Below are positions 1 through 9,186 of a stretch of DNA of 14,072 nucleotides, piece by piece. The translations under genes and the position numbers were made by a program. The notes under the pieces were generated by a model. That model saw only the letters and a program-made list of their open reading frames with translations, ran no database searches and had not been told where the DNA came from. The first letter of the stretch is position 1, and the number at the start of each line of letters is the position of its first letter. The DNA lies in assembly GCF_000003605.2 (NCBI RefSeq), contig NW_003142304.1:320936-335007 (forward strand), in the 5' to 3' direction. The stretch comes from Saccoglossus kowalevskii (lineage: Eukaryota; Hemichordata; Enteropneusta; Harrimaniidae).

Positions 1-440
1 CCCCCCAAAACTCTAAAATTTCTTCTATGCTACTATGACACTAAGTGGTCTACAGTGCTGATATTGATAGTGCATGTGCCTTGGGTTGTCCTCTATCAGT
101 TTTGTTAATTTGGTAAGGAAATTTTTCAATTTCCTAATTTTGGCGAATATTTTAAAATGGTCATTTTTGGTCAAAAATTCTATTTTCGACTTCTTCAAAA
201 CTGGTAGCCTGAATGCTTTGATACTTGGTGTGTATGTACCTTGTGTTGACATCTACTAGATTTGTTCATCCCATGACCATATCTTTAATTCTCTAATTTT
301 GGCAAATATTTTTGTCATTTTTGGTTAAAAATGGAATTTCAACTAGCCACTATTTCCAATGCTTTGGTGTTAGGCATACATGTGTTTATTATTCCATTGA
401 CAACTTTGTTGATTGTCTATTGTGATTGTAATGAAAACAT
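1..440. repeat. Degenerate tandem repeat, period about 150-160 bp, in intron 3 of gene A
   Basis: About three imperfect copies of one AT-rich unit lie head to tail. The landmark ctaattttggc recurs at 134 and 293, and the landmark aatgctttg recurs at 212 and 358, with a weaker version near 52 (agtgctgatattg). The units share a run of T-rich sequence followed by a block of the form ttggtgtgtatgtacc. The copies differ at many positions and by small indels. There is no convincing coding potential in any frame; short open frames here are chance products of AT-rich DNA. By position the segment falls within the intron upstream of exon 4 of gene A. Confidence 0.5.
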
Positions 441-480
441 AACCACTCAACATATTTAAATGTGTATAGACACATGTGTA

Positions 481-760
481 TGGAAAATTATGCAAATTGC
501 CTGATTTACATACCAATATTTAAGCTATTTTGGTGATATCTTGAGAACCATTTAATATGTTTTAATAAAACTTGGTGCATAGATGTGTTGGGACAGTTTT
601 CAGATATATTTAGTTTTTGGTGGAAATTTATGCAAATTATCTAATTTGCATATCAGCTAGTGAAATTCAAGCCATTTGGGTGCTATTTCAAGAAGCATTC
701 AACATATTTCAACAAAATTTGGTATATACATGTATGTTATTCTCTCAACATGCTGGAGTT
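481..760. repeat. Second degenerate tandem repeat, two copies of about 140 bp
   Basis: Two units begin with a tggaaa..ttatgcaaatt landmark at 481 and at 621. Each continues with a block resembling ttgagaaccatttaatatg / ttcaagaagcattcaacat and then an aaaacttggtgcata / aaaatttggtatata block. Copies are strongly diverged. The family differs from the repeat at 1-440. The atgcaaat octamers inside are part of the repeat unit and need not be regulatory. From 761 to 1094 I see only AT-rich intron sequence leading to the exon 4 acceptor. Confidence 0.45.
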
Positions 761-1094
761 CTTTTTAAGCTCTCTTTGATTCTAATTTTATTGAATATTT
801 CTGTTATTTTTGTAAAAAATTCCACTTTTAGCATAATGTTTTATTGTCTCACTCACTGCCTTTTGGAGTATTTGTCATATACAGCACTAATCTTTTGTAC
901 AATAGCCGTTGAGCAACAGACCATTGGCCTATTTTTTGTATTCCATACAAAACACCCAAAAAGTCTTTTCAGCAAAAATTAATCCGAGCTAAAAAATAAT
1001 TAGATTTACCACAATTTTTATATATCAACAGTTCATATCAGTTGATCATTTCCCCCTAAAAATTGTTTAAATTCCTAACTTTACATTTTACTAG

Positions 1095-1224
1095 GCATGT
1101 CGTGGTGATAAATTTGACGATGGGGCTGTACTCAAGAACAATGGGGCTGATGAAATGGATGGAGGCCGACAACAGCGCATTCCTGTTTCTGCAGATTTTC
1201 TTTTGGCTTACTCCACTGTACCAG
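1095..1224 (+). CDS. Gene A exon 4 (active-site Cys and linker)
   Basis: The acceptor is ttttactag at 1086-1094 and the donor is ccag/gtaagg at 1225. The exon holds 43 codons plus one base (starts in phase 0, ends in phase 1). It begins with the ACRGD part of the active-site pentapeptide; the preceding Gln belongs to the unseen exon 3. It is one codon shorter than the matching exon of gene B, with the difference in the linker just before the DEMD processing site. Confidence 0.9.
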
Positions 1225-2186
1225 GTAAGGCACAAAACCCTGAAAAATTACCTTGAACTGAACTGGAGTACAAGATTTTCCTAAAATATGTTGAATGTCA
1301 TATATACCATTAATAGAATAAAATAATGCTTTATTTTACACCATTAAAACATTTACATTTTAGTATTCTTTTTATTAGGTTATTTGATGATAATGTCACC
1401 ATGGTAACAGTGTTACATCACCATGGTAATATTTATGTCACATCACTGTGGTAACATTTGTGTCACATTTCTGTGGTAACATTAGTGTCACATTACTGTG
1501 GTAACATTAGTGTCACATTGCCATGGTAATAATAATGTTACATTCCTATGATAACATTTGTGTCAATATTACTGTTCCATCACCATGGTAATATTAGTGT
1601 AACATCATGGACATATCAGTGTCACATCACCATGCTAACATTAATGTCTCATCACCATGGTAACATTAGTGTCATATTCTCATGGTAATTTTAGTACCAC
1701 ATCACCATGGTAACATTAGATATCTTCACTTCACTGTAGTAACATAGTGTTCCATTACTCACATAAGTGTTGCTTTACCTTTTTAACTTTTGTGTCCCAT
1801 TGTCATGGGAACATTTGTGTTGTATCTCCATGGTAACTTAGTGTCGTATCTCCAAATAACAATGATACATGGCTGAAACTGTAAAAAAAGCAAAACAATA
1901 ACTTGCCTTCCATTGATGCTGACTATTGTTTTGTTTGTTTTTTCTAGGGTTCTATTCGTGGAGGAATCCAACTAATGGTTCATGGTTCATACAGGCACTT
2001 TGTCGGGCGTTAAACGAGTACGGTGACACTCTGGATATATTACGAATGATGACCAGAGTGAACCGGATGGTTGCCTATGAATTTGAATCCAATACTACCC
2101 AAGATTTTATGAATCAAAAGAAACAAATACCTTGTATTGTCTCTATGCTGACTAAGGATTTGTATTTCCCCAAAAAATCTCAGTAA
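1095..2186 (+). CDS. Executioner caspase (caspase-3/7-like), gene A, last two exons only
   Basis: Cysteine-aspartate protease of the caspase-3/7 group, which cleaves cellular proteins after Asp during apoptosis. Two coding exons are present, 1095-1224 and 1948-2186 (stop TAA at 2184-2186), split by a phase-1 intron with ctag acceptors and a strong ccag/gtaagg donor. They encode 122 residues: the catalytic Cys in ACRGD, an interdomain linker with GADEMD/GG as probable self-processing site, [17 protein letters not shown], then the small subunit with YSWRN (substrate-pocket Trp and Arg), GSWF, TRVNR, EFES and the [15 protein letters not shown]-terminus. All of these agree with the executioner family. 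The N-terminal half with the catalytic His should lie in exons left of the window, because exon 4 starts exactly where it does in gene B. No frameshift or stop is seen, so nothing marks it as a pseudogene, but a partial duplication lacking exons 1-3 cannot be excluded. Confidence 0.9.
1383..1860. repeat. 25-bp-period minisatellite in intron 4 of gene A
   Basis: About 19 imperfect copies of a 25-bp unit. The core catcaccatggtaac is followed by attagtgtca. The core ATGG or its variants fall at 1401, 1423, 1448, 1473, 1498, 1523, 1548, 1584, 1607, 1632, 1657, 1682 and 1707, mostly exactly 25 bp apart. After that the array decays, with recognisable units again at 1805 and 1830. The unit contains the palindrome ccatgg, and several units approximate GTNRCC-AT-GGTAAC. 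The same unit occurs in the matching intron of gene B (12943-13110), so the array predates the duplication or spread by conversion. Confidence 0.85.
1948..2186 (+). CDS. Gene A exon 5 (caspase small subunit, C-terminus)
   Basis: The acceptor is a T-rich tract ending ttttttctag at 1938-1947. The first two bases complete a Gly codon, then [15 protein letters not shown] and the rest of the small subunit follow to TAA at 2184-2186. The exon is 239 bp, identical in length to gene B exon 5; the encoded proteins differ at 10 of 79 residues. Copy A keeps the family-typical Arg in TRVNR, which copy B has lost. Confidence 0.9.
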
Positions 2187-2520
2187 CCATCTTAAAGAAG
2201 TCTATCTTTTGAGTATGTGACAGTGATCTGCTCGTGGTATCCATTCAGTTGTTCAGCCCATGAAGGCGCCAAATGGTTTTATCTCTTCATTTTATGTTTA
2301 TTATGTTATTTTTATTGCTATATTTATCCAGTTTATCTTTGAGAGATGAGGTGTCCATAAAACGTAAGAAATACATCCTTTTTCGAAGAAATATTTACCT
2401 GTAGATGTTATGTAATCAGTGTTGGTACCTGCCTTGTGGCAAGATGGAACAACAGCAATTTGGACAAGAAGGAGTTTATCGAGGAAAAACAGAATAAATT
2501 CCATGAGATTGGTCAACTAA
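2187..2520 (+). other. 3' UTR of gene A with candidate poly(A) signal
   Basis: The first roughly 100 bases after the stop align with those after the stop of gene B (both contain tcttttgagtatgtgacag and later catgaaggcg), which shows this is transcribed or at least co-duplicated sequence. The first AATAAA downstream is at 2493-2498, so a 3' UTR of about 330 bases is plausible. No downstream GU-rich element is obvious, and a later AATAAA at 3175-3180 could also serve. Confidence 0.5.
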
Positions 2521-3339
2521 ACACAGCAACCAGCATTATATGTACCCCCTTCTTACCTAGACACTCCCTCTCATTCAGATTGTGTTTTTACAAATGTACA
2601 CATAAACTCTTGGAGAGCAAAAATTTGATGTTTTTTTAAAAAGTTCTGTGTACACGTACATACCACAGAAAAAAACTAGAATTATTGAATTGAGTAAAAT
2701 TATCAGTACTTTCAGTAGAACTATTGTTCTTTACTCTGTAACCAGAAGTGCCATTGTAACACTACAGTGTGAAGTTCACTGTAATTGGGCAAAGTAGTTG
2801 TCGGGGCTGTCTCTAAGTTCTAGAGTAGGCAGATAGATTTAGATTGTAGGATACCAAAATGAGAAAATGTGATTTTTCAGAATACAAAGAAGCCGACTGA
2901 ATAAGCCAAGTTGACAGCTATCTAACCTACAATGAAATCCCTGAGTATGATGTTCTATTAATATATGGTAATTATTTCCATGTCTTCTAGAAAACTAATC
3001 TTTTGAAATTCTCCAGCAATAACTCATTTTCCTGTAATTGGGTAGATAATCAGAGCGTACAAAAAATAACATGAACAATGTATGGTGTTTTTTTTTTGTG
3101 AGGTCTTATACTGCAGGTGATGCCAACAGGGTGATAACTTTATAATTTGATTTTCACAAAGTATATCAGCTGCCAATAAAAAAAATACTTTGAAACGTAA
3201 AAATCATATAAAAATGTTGATATATGATAACATTGGTCATGTATGTGGACATAATTATTATAAAAATATATTACAATTATTAATTATTTTAATAATATTA
3301 TTTTAAATCTGTAAAGTTTTCAGAAAATATGCACACCAT
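2521..3339. other. Intergenic, no recognisable gene
   Basis: AT-rich sequence with no open frame that resembles a protein family and no clear repeat. The last part (about 3240-3310) is almost pure A/T, made of ta, att and aat runs, which may be a DNA-unwinding or matrix-attachment type tract or simply a low-complexity target for the inverted-repeat segment that follows. Confidence 0.4.
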
Positions 3340-4041
3340 TTCATATAGGCATGACAGTTTTTTATGGAAGTCTTTCAATTATTTACTAATCGTTTACCTG
3401 GAAATCTTCCACTACAATCAACTCCAGTGATGAGGATTTCATTAGCTATAGAAGCCATATTGTATGGTCCATTACCCAGAATGCTTTGCTGTTTTCTTAC
3501 AATAATTGGCCAATTTACTACCATGCGTATGAAAGATATATACAAGCAGTATGCATATCTACCAGTTGCGATGGCACCATGGGGGTGTCACCCCCACGAT
3601 AAGATAAGGTGAAACACTCATCTATATTTGTCACCTAAGTGTACCATCAAAATTTGCTCCCCAAAATGCAGGAAACAGCGTTTCAGAGGGTCTAGATTTC
3701 AAAATTTTCCCGGGGGACCATGCACCCAGACCCCCCAAGAAAGGTCAGGCTTTCGGCGCTCGATTTGTTGACATTCACATCAAATCTTTGCCCCCACAGT
3801 CAAAAAAAGCTGCCGCCGGCTCTCCCTACTACCTTGTGATTGGCTAAAGTATGGTGGCCATCACGCTGCGTCCAGTTCAATATGGGACTCATAGCGGCGT
3901 ACACAATGCATGTAAAATACATTGTTTACATGAAATTCAAGCACGCGTTGCACGGCGACCACTGCCCTTTAAGTTTTAAATTGCATTTGAAACTAAACTT
4001 ATAAATATTTTTATATAAACAAAAATTCATGCCTATATGAA
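3340..4041. mobile_element. Candidate non-autonomous DNA element (MITE-like), about 700 bp
   Basis: A 15-bp sequence, ttcatataggcatga at 3340-3354, recurs as its exact reverse complement at 4027-4041. Weaker similarity continues inward (T-rich, ...tttat) and outward (acacc on both ends with a 2-base indel). The interior (about 3560-3960) is clearly richer in G/C than the AT-rich flanks and holds a ggggg..ccccc palindrome (3581-3595). It also has an actccccaaaatgcagg-type block with a cccgggggacc stretch that reads like a degraded dispersed repeat. No transposase frame is seen, and I could not find a clean target-site duplication, so the call rests on the inverted repeats and the composition change. 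Confidence 0.45.
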
Positions 4042-5454
4042 GGTGTAAAGAAAATGAGTGATGTAAAAAAAAATTTGTGGGGAAAGTATAGTTGGTGCTT
4101 TATTATAAGTTTTATCAGTTCTGTATATCACTATAGACAGGAATTACATCATTTTCTTGTGGAGTACAGTTGTTTAACTGTTCCGCTTTCTTGGACATCA
4201 AAGGTATTGCTACAATGTACATTCTTTTTGTTACTTTGTTGTGTGAAGTGTGAAATTGTAAGTTTCAAAATGTGAATGTGGTGCATCTGACCTTTATTGT
4301 GCAAATACATATAGGTTGCCTAGGCAGCAGTATCCATACAAAATATTATCTTGTGCAATTTCAACAATCCTATTTACATGCTTTTTTTATCATTAATATT
4401 AATATTATTTAATTTTATTTAATCCTCGTTTCCAATATATAGGTTGTAAATTCATTTGTATTACTGTGTTTTTTTCTATAATATTATGTTAATGACTCGT
4501 TAGAGTAAATATATATTTGTGGTTGGTGCACCTTAGATACCAAATGCACTTCTAATGGATCTAGAACTAATACTCTAGCAAAGATTTATAAGGTAAGAGT
4601 ATGCAACTTAGATTGCCGTGATATGCGCAATGGTCGCTTGCAAATGGTTTGATTTCGAAAAACAGAATTGCTTAATAATCATATAAAATGCAAAACATAC
4701 TTATTACATGCTGTATCAAAAAGTAAAGACAGTACTGTGAATGCATCAATTATTCACTGGGCTTTATTTTCGCTGATAAGTAAAATCCACTAAATTAAAT
4801 CGACATGAACATGTGAAATAAGAATAAAACTCATTGTTTCTTTGATAAATTTATCTAATTAAAATGATTAAATGTCAGTGAAAATAAATGATTTTGCAGT
4901 AGTCAAAATGATCAAGACGAACATCAAGTGCTTTCACAGACTCGCTTAATTTTATGTACATTTGTCTTGCACTGTTATGCATACATTCTGCTTTATGATA
5001 ATCTTGTAATTCGGGTGAGTTCAATCGGGATCTTCATCGCATATCACGAAGGTTGCGTACCCGCATCTTGTATATTCTTGACTTCTACTTTATATATTTT
5101 ATTATTTTATTCAGTTTTTAAATTTTTGCGAGATTTCAGAACTTGTGAAGAGATATCACAAATGTAGTTTTTTATCTTGGTTTAAAATATTTCTGTTTGG
5201 TTTGGTGTGTAAAGTTGTGAACAGATTTATTCCACGTCCAGTGAGTGACATACTCGGCTGTCTGAAGTGTGAAACAATGAGCCAAGTACAATATCGTAAT
5301 GAGCATTGGTACGATATAACTGATGTTTGAGATTCTGTGATTATCACATTAGGTGACTGACTGCACTTAACACATGTCACCTCTAGAGGGCGATATACAG
5401 TTAGTATTTGGTTGCATTACTAAACATATCGAACATTTATATTCTGTATAGATT
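4042..5454. other. Intergenic, no recognisable gene
   Basis: AT-rich DNA with scattered short open frames on both strands (for example 4054-4275 and 5145-5330). None shows a known motif, a repeat relationship or consistent splice signals, and they are of the length expected by chance. I see no tRNA, rRNA or structured RNA here. Confidence 0.4.
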
Positions 5455-5800
5455 TTTTTAGTGGCGCAGGCGCAGCCTGAAAAGGAAGTATAGTTTCTTA
5501 TTTCCGGTTCCCTTCTATGACATTTCCTTTACATCTCCAATATTTTCTCAGAAATTCTGCATAGATATCAATGAAACTTGGCAGGTTGATGAACAAGTCT
5601 CTGATGAATATGCACGTAGTTTTTTTTTCCAGATCTGAAAATCCTAAGTGGGTCTTTTTCATGATTTTCATCCAAAATTACCTCTCCCAACAACGCTGCG
5701 AGAACAACTGAGCATGCTCAGAATAAATAATTAGCTTAGATTGTAATGCTAGGGTTTTCAGTGACGTCATGACCTTGATCTGGATCAAGTAACAGAAATG
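5455..5800. repeat. Palindrome- and CpG-richer segment, possibly a dispersed repeat
   Basis: Composition changes to a more mixed sequence. It contains a near-NRF1-type GCGCAGGCGC (5464-5473), a perfect 14-bp palindrome ctgagcatgctcag (5708-5721), a perfect CRE octamer TGACGTCA (5762-5769) directly joined to TGACCTTGA (5770-5778), and an inverted repeat cttgatc-tg-gatcaag (5774-5789). It has no coding potential. The block reads like a copy of an interspersed repeat, but only one copy is present, so this cannot be confirmed from the window. Confidence 0.35.
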
Positions 5801-6600
5801 AACCACAGTCTGGTTTTTGTTTGGTTTTATGAAATGGAAATTTTCCGTTATCAGTACAATACTAGATTAAGGGAAATCACTTTATGATGAGTTGTACCAC
5901 GATAATCATGGTTGTACCCACATAGTGTACATATTAATTCAATTGTTTGCAGATGTTCCATGTATTATTTTAACATGAGTATTTTATAATTAAAATAACT
6001 GGGAATGACATTCATGTCTTGTTATTGTTGTAGTTATTTATAAGCTTTTTTTATTAAATAAAAATCTGTAAAGTTGCGACGTGTCACAATTTTGCAGTAT
6101 TGCAAGAGAAGGTCTACATCCTACTTTCCAAGATGTCGGACATGTTTGAAAAAAAATGTCATAGTAAGAAAGTTATAGAAAAAAAAATAGTGTCGAGCAG
6201 TGAAATTCATAATACAAGTGTAAACACTTCCTCATTATATTCGATATATACTAAAAACGTCAGCATTGCATACTCTATTTAAAATTTAACTGAAAAAACT
6301 TTTTTGGCATAATTTAAGACACTAGATTCACAAAAGTGTGTGAATTGAATGCAAATATAAGTAATAAGTACATTGTAAATATTTTTGATTTCGTATGTGT
6401 TTACGCCCTCATCGGCCATCCTCAAAATGTCTGTCCTTTTTTAGGTAAATGTAATTTATCCACAAAGGTACTCGTAGTTTTTAGAACGACACAGCACAGT
6501 CACTCCTAGCAGTGACCAAAAACTAGATCAATGTTATTGATTTTGGCATCTATGTGTTGCTTTTTTATTATGTTCGACAGATATTGCTTGATGCATGATC
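5801..6600. other. Intergenic, no recognisable gene
   Basis: AT-rich sequence without recognisable coding, RNA or repeat content. A small open frame at 6100-6282 is Lys/Ser-rich and shows no family similarity. Confidence 0.35.
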
Positions 6601-6704
6601 AATGGCTTCGGGTGTAAGTCGCCAAGACCGATACTTATACCTAAAATCCGAAAAAAGATACCCATTTCAGGGACACGTCCCCATTAGGCAAGTTCTATGT
6701 ATCT

Positions 6705-6730
6705 CCCCCCCCCCGGGGGAGGGGGGGGGG
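6705..6730. repeat. Poly-C/poly-G palindromic tract
   Basis: Ten C are followed directly by five G, one A and ten more G. This makes a self-complementary G/C hairpin with two guanine runs. It follows a stretch with the phrase gggacacgtcccc (6670-6682), another short palindrome. Such tracts can form a hairpin or quadruplex and are prone to length errors in sequencing and replication, so the exact run lengths should be treated with caution. Confidence 0.8.
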
Positions 6731-6734
6731 CAAG

Positions 6735-7520
6735 TGCATAAGAACTATTCCCTAACTGACACAAACTATTCTCTATTCCAAATTTGCTTGACTGATGTGT
6801 ATCGTTAATTTAAAATGAAAATTGGTAAATGTTAGCATTACACCATTAAGTCGGTCTTGGTGGTAGGAAAAAACACAAAATTGAAATATACAGCGGCTTT
6901 AGTTTGGCATATTGAGAATAACGTCATACAATTAAGCGAGGCAGTCGACACATGCGCTTGCGGCAGACGGCCGTAGCGCGTCGTTAACTTGAACAAACAA
7001 GCATCTGGTAATCATGTGCCTTTCCGTTTTTATTGTGCGTTGTTGCCATAGTTTTGGACTTAATTCTCGTGCGTGCGACTACTCCGCTTTGAGTTAGTGA
7101 TCATAACTGTTTCAGTTAAATTTTAATGATATACTAATTAATAATATCTCTCCCAAGTCTCGGTGAAATTATAGTTTTGATATTGATCGCCTGATTTGAA
7201 TGGTAATGCCTCAATGTTCAATAAGCCACGCATGACAATAGCTGTGGAATCATAGCCCTATGTTGCCGACCGCATTATTTACGTGACAGACTCTGGCGAC
7301 ATACAACAACGAAATTAAAAAGAAGACGTCCAAATGAAATTGTTTGGGAGAAATTCGATTGTAGGTCGCACCAAAGAGCTACGGAACCGCAGCTAACATG
7401 GCAATTGGTAGAATTGCACTAAACTTACGTAACACTAGATTGACCAACAATATTGTGCAAATTGTCTAGACTTGCATACAGTCTCTTGTTTATTTTTGGT
7501 GTTTTTTCAATGAAATAAAA
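6735..7520. other. Intergenic with a CpG-richer patch, no gene recognised
   Basis: Around 6935-7080 the sequence becomes richer in CpG (gcgcttgcggcagacggccg, tagcgcgtcg, cgtgcgtgcg) than its surroundings. This could be a remnant of a regulatory region or of a mobile element. I see no exon with splice signals, no open frame of note and no RNA gene. Confidence 0.3.
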
Positions 7521-7530
7521 TGGGACTGCG

Positions 7531-7614
7531 TAAATGGCGATAGCCGGGTTACCGCGAAATAAATGTTTATATTATTCATTTGTTTTTTCGCGGTAACCTG
7601 GACTTCGCCATTTA
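7531..7614. repeat. 84-bp foldback with 29-bp arms
   Basis: The left arm 7531-7559 and the reverse complement of the right arm 7586-7614 agree at 25 of 29 positions. Both arms begin taaatggcga and end ggttaccgcgaaa; the mismatches cluster in the middle of the arm. The 26-base spacer is AT-rich and itself begins and ends with aaatg/cattt. It may be a very short foldback transposon or a hairpin-forming RNA. A 10-bp direct repeat, attgtctaga, lies outside at 7461-7470 and 7626-7635 but not next to the arms. Confidence 0.7.
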
Positions 7615-7859
7615 TATACTCCAATATTGTCTAGAACTGTGGTTGTACGATGATATGATATATGGTGATGAACTAGTGAACTTGCCATTTCTTGCCACAA
7701 CAAATATACGTAAAATACGTGAAATACACTGCTTTTATTCTCATGGAAATTTGTGTGTGAATATTAATTAATAAGTACAAGGAAGTCCCGATGAGTTCTC
7801 AACTCGAAATATATAAAGTTTGAACATGAAAAGTCAGAGCATGTAAGAGTTATGACAAC

Positions 7860-8340
7860 AGAACTGTATTCACTGAAACCACTAACTTCCACTAGTTGGC
7901 CGTTTGGAGTCCTATCTGACAAACAAAGTGGTGTGCATTAAGGTCCCATTACAATTCAATGTAATACCAGAAAGTCTTGATTTTGTTGATTTTTTAAAAA
8001 CACAACGGTCAACGGAATTTATAAATATACATACGTGTGTCATGATGAATTATGCAAATACCTACATGTGAAAACATGATCGGTATAGGCATGTCGGAGA
8101 TATAGCTCAAGAACAGCATTCGTTAAAACAAAAATGGCCGCCAGTCAGCCATTTTGAGTCCGATCTGGAAAAAAACAGACGTGCATCGTGCATATTGTTC
8201 AGTGTTTGTACCAAGTTTGAACAAAATCCATCCATTGATAACTGAGATCCGATTCTGGATTCGAATTTGATTGGATTTGAATTCGATGAATTTTTAACAT
8301 TGAAATGGCCGCCATTCGGCCACCTTGAATGGGATAGTCA
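7860..8340. repeat. Dispersed foldback modules with aaaatggc/gccatttt cores
   Basis: Related blocks recur at about 7900 (ttggccgtttggagtcctatctg), 8131-8170 (aaaatggc, nine bases, gccatttt, then gagtccgatctgg) and 8305-8335 (aaatggccgccattcggcca). Between them lies text resembling the 481-760 repeat family (atgaattatgcaaat, agctcaagaacagcattcg). The same 8-9-8 foldback appears in intron 3 of gene B. It has no coding potential. Confidence 0.55.
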
Positions 8341-8675
8341 ATTGAATACATGTGTATATGCGCAATATGATGTATGATGTATATATTACAGTGTGAACAT
8401 ATGGGTTTCTTTGGCACAACATTTGTTAAAACAAGTCTAACGTATTACGCCTTCACGGACGTGCACACGCACTCACAAAGGTCAAAGCATAAGTCCCCGT
8501 TTTTCGAACATAATGAATTTTTTGGTGATCGGTTTTGTTTCATTGTGACAAGTGATTGGTCATCTGATGTCTCCTGGTAATCAGTGAATGACCATAATTC
8601 TTAATGATAGATGAATAGTTATTTTTAAGTGTGTATGAGGTGTACAACTGTCCCGTGGAAAGCACCGCCTGTTTT

Positions 8676-8698
8676 GGAAATTCCCAAGTCTATAAATA
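8676..8698 (+). promoter_or_regulatory. kappaB-type site next to TATA box, candidate core promoter of gene B
   Basis: GGAAATTCCC (8676-8685) is, on the other strand, GGGAATTTCC and fits the NF-kappaB/Rel consensus completely. Five bases later comes TATAAATA (8691-8698). This predicts a start of transcription near 8720-8730, about 460 bases before the ATG of gene B. Either the 5' UTR is long or it contains an intron: a donor-like gaat/gtaagc at 8847 and an acceptor-like tgtttcag/gttt at 9125 would leave a short leader. The sequence match is direct; promoter function and target gene are inferred. Confidence 0.5.
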
Positions 8699-8719
8699 GA
8701 ATCTGTTGTAGAATCAGCC

Positions 8720-9186
8720 CCACTCTGTCCTTGTGTCTTTCTCTGGTAGAATGCGTTGGAAATTATTTTTACACTGAACGCCATTGAATTTGTTTACGTG
8801 CACAATATTCCCTGTTTTCTTGAATACAATATCAGGACCATTGAATGTAAGCAGAATTCTATTTTGAGCGAAAACGAGCGAGCTTCCAGCTTGAAACGAA
8901 AGTTAAACGTGAGAGACTGCTTGCGGACTGGTTCTGATGCTGTGTTCATGGTATATTCACGGTTATTAGTAACCGTGGTATTTTCACGTAGGCGTGGTTT
9001 CACGGCCGTGGGGTCATATTTTGGCGATCGTGATATTACGTAGACCCCTAAACCGTGGACCCTAACCCCGGGCCTAACCCACACAACGTGTTCATTTCAC
9101 AAGCAATTCTTGTATAATGTTTCAGGTTTAGAAGTTGTATTGGTACAAACTTGCAGTGAATCAACGACAAACTTCAAGACAAAGAT
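8720..9186 (+). other. Putative 5' leader region of gene B with nested palindromes
   Basis: The stretch between the TATA box and the ATG. It has an 8-bp-arm inverted repeat cacggtta-ttag-taaccgtg (8958-8977), a perfect palindrome cacggccgtg (9001-9010) and degenerate ccctaa units (9045-9080). Upstream ATGs are present (for example 8752), so if the region is not spliced, translation of the main frame would need to bypass them. The main ATG at 9187 has purine at -3 and G at +4. Confidence 0.35.

Noticed and set aside
481-640. atgcaaat octamers as POU-factor sites
   Set aside because: They are fixed parts of a repeat unit, so their recurrence reflects repeat copying, with no independent evidence of regulation.
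617-982. Open frame of 121 residues rich in Leu, Ile and Phe
   Set aside because: It lies across degenerate tandem repeats in AT-rich intron sequence and shows no conserved motif; hydrophobic content follows from T-rich DNA.
1383-1860. CRISPR-like array
   Set aside because: The units are continuous 25-bp tandem repeats without distinct spacers, in an intron of an animal gene.
8081-8095. tataggcatg resembling the end of the 3340-4041 inverted repeat
   Set aside because: Only about ten bases match and no partner end is present nearby.
8756-9084. Overlapping open frames on both strands of about 95 residues
   Set aside because: They have no family motifs, no good start context, and fall in a palindrome-rich region; antisense pairs of this kind arise from symmetric sequence.
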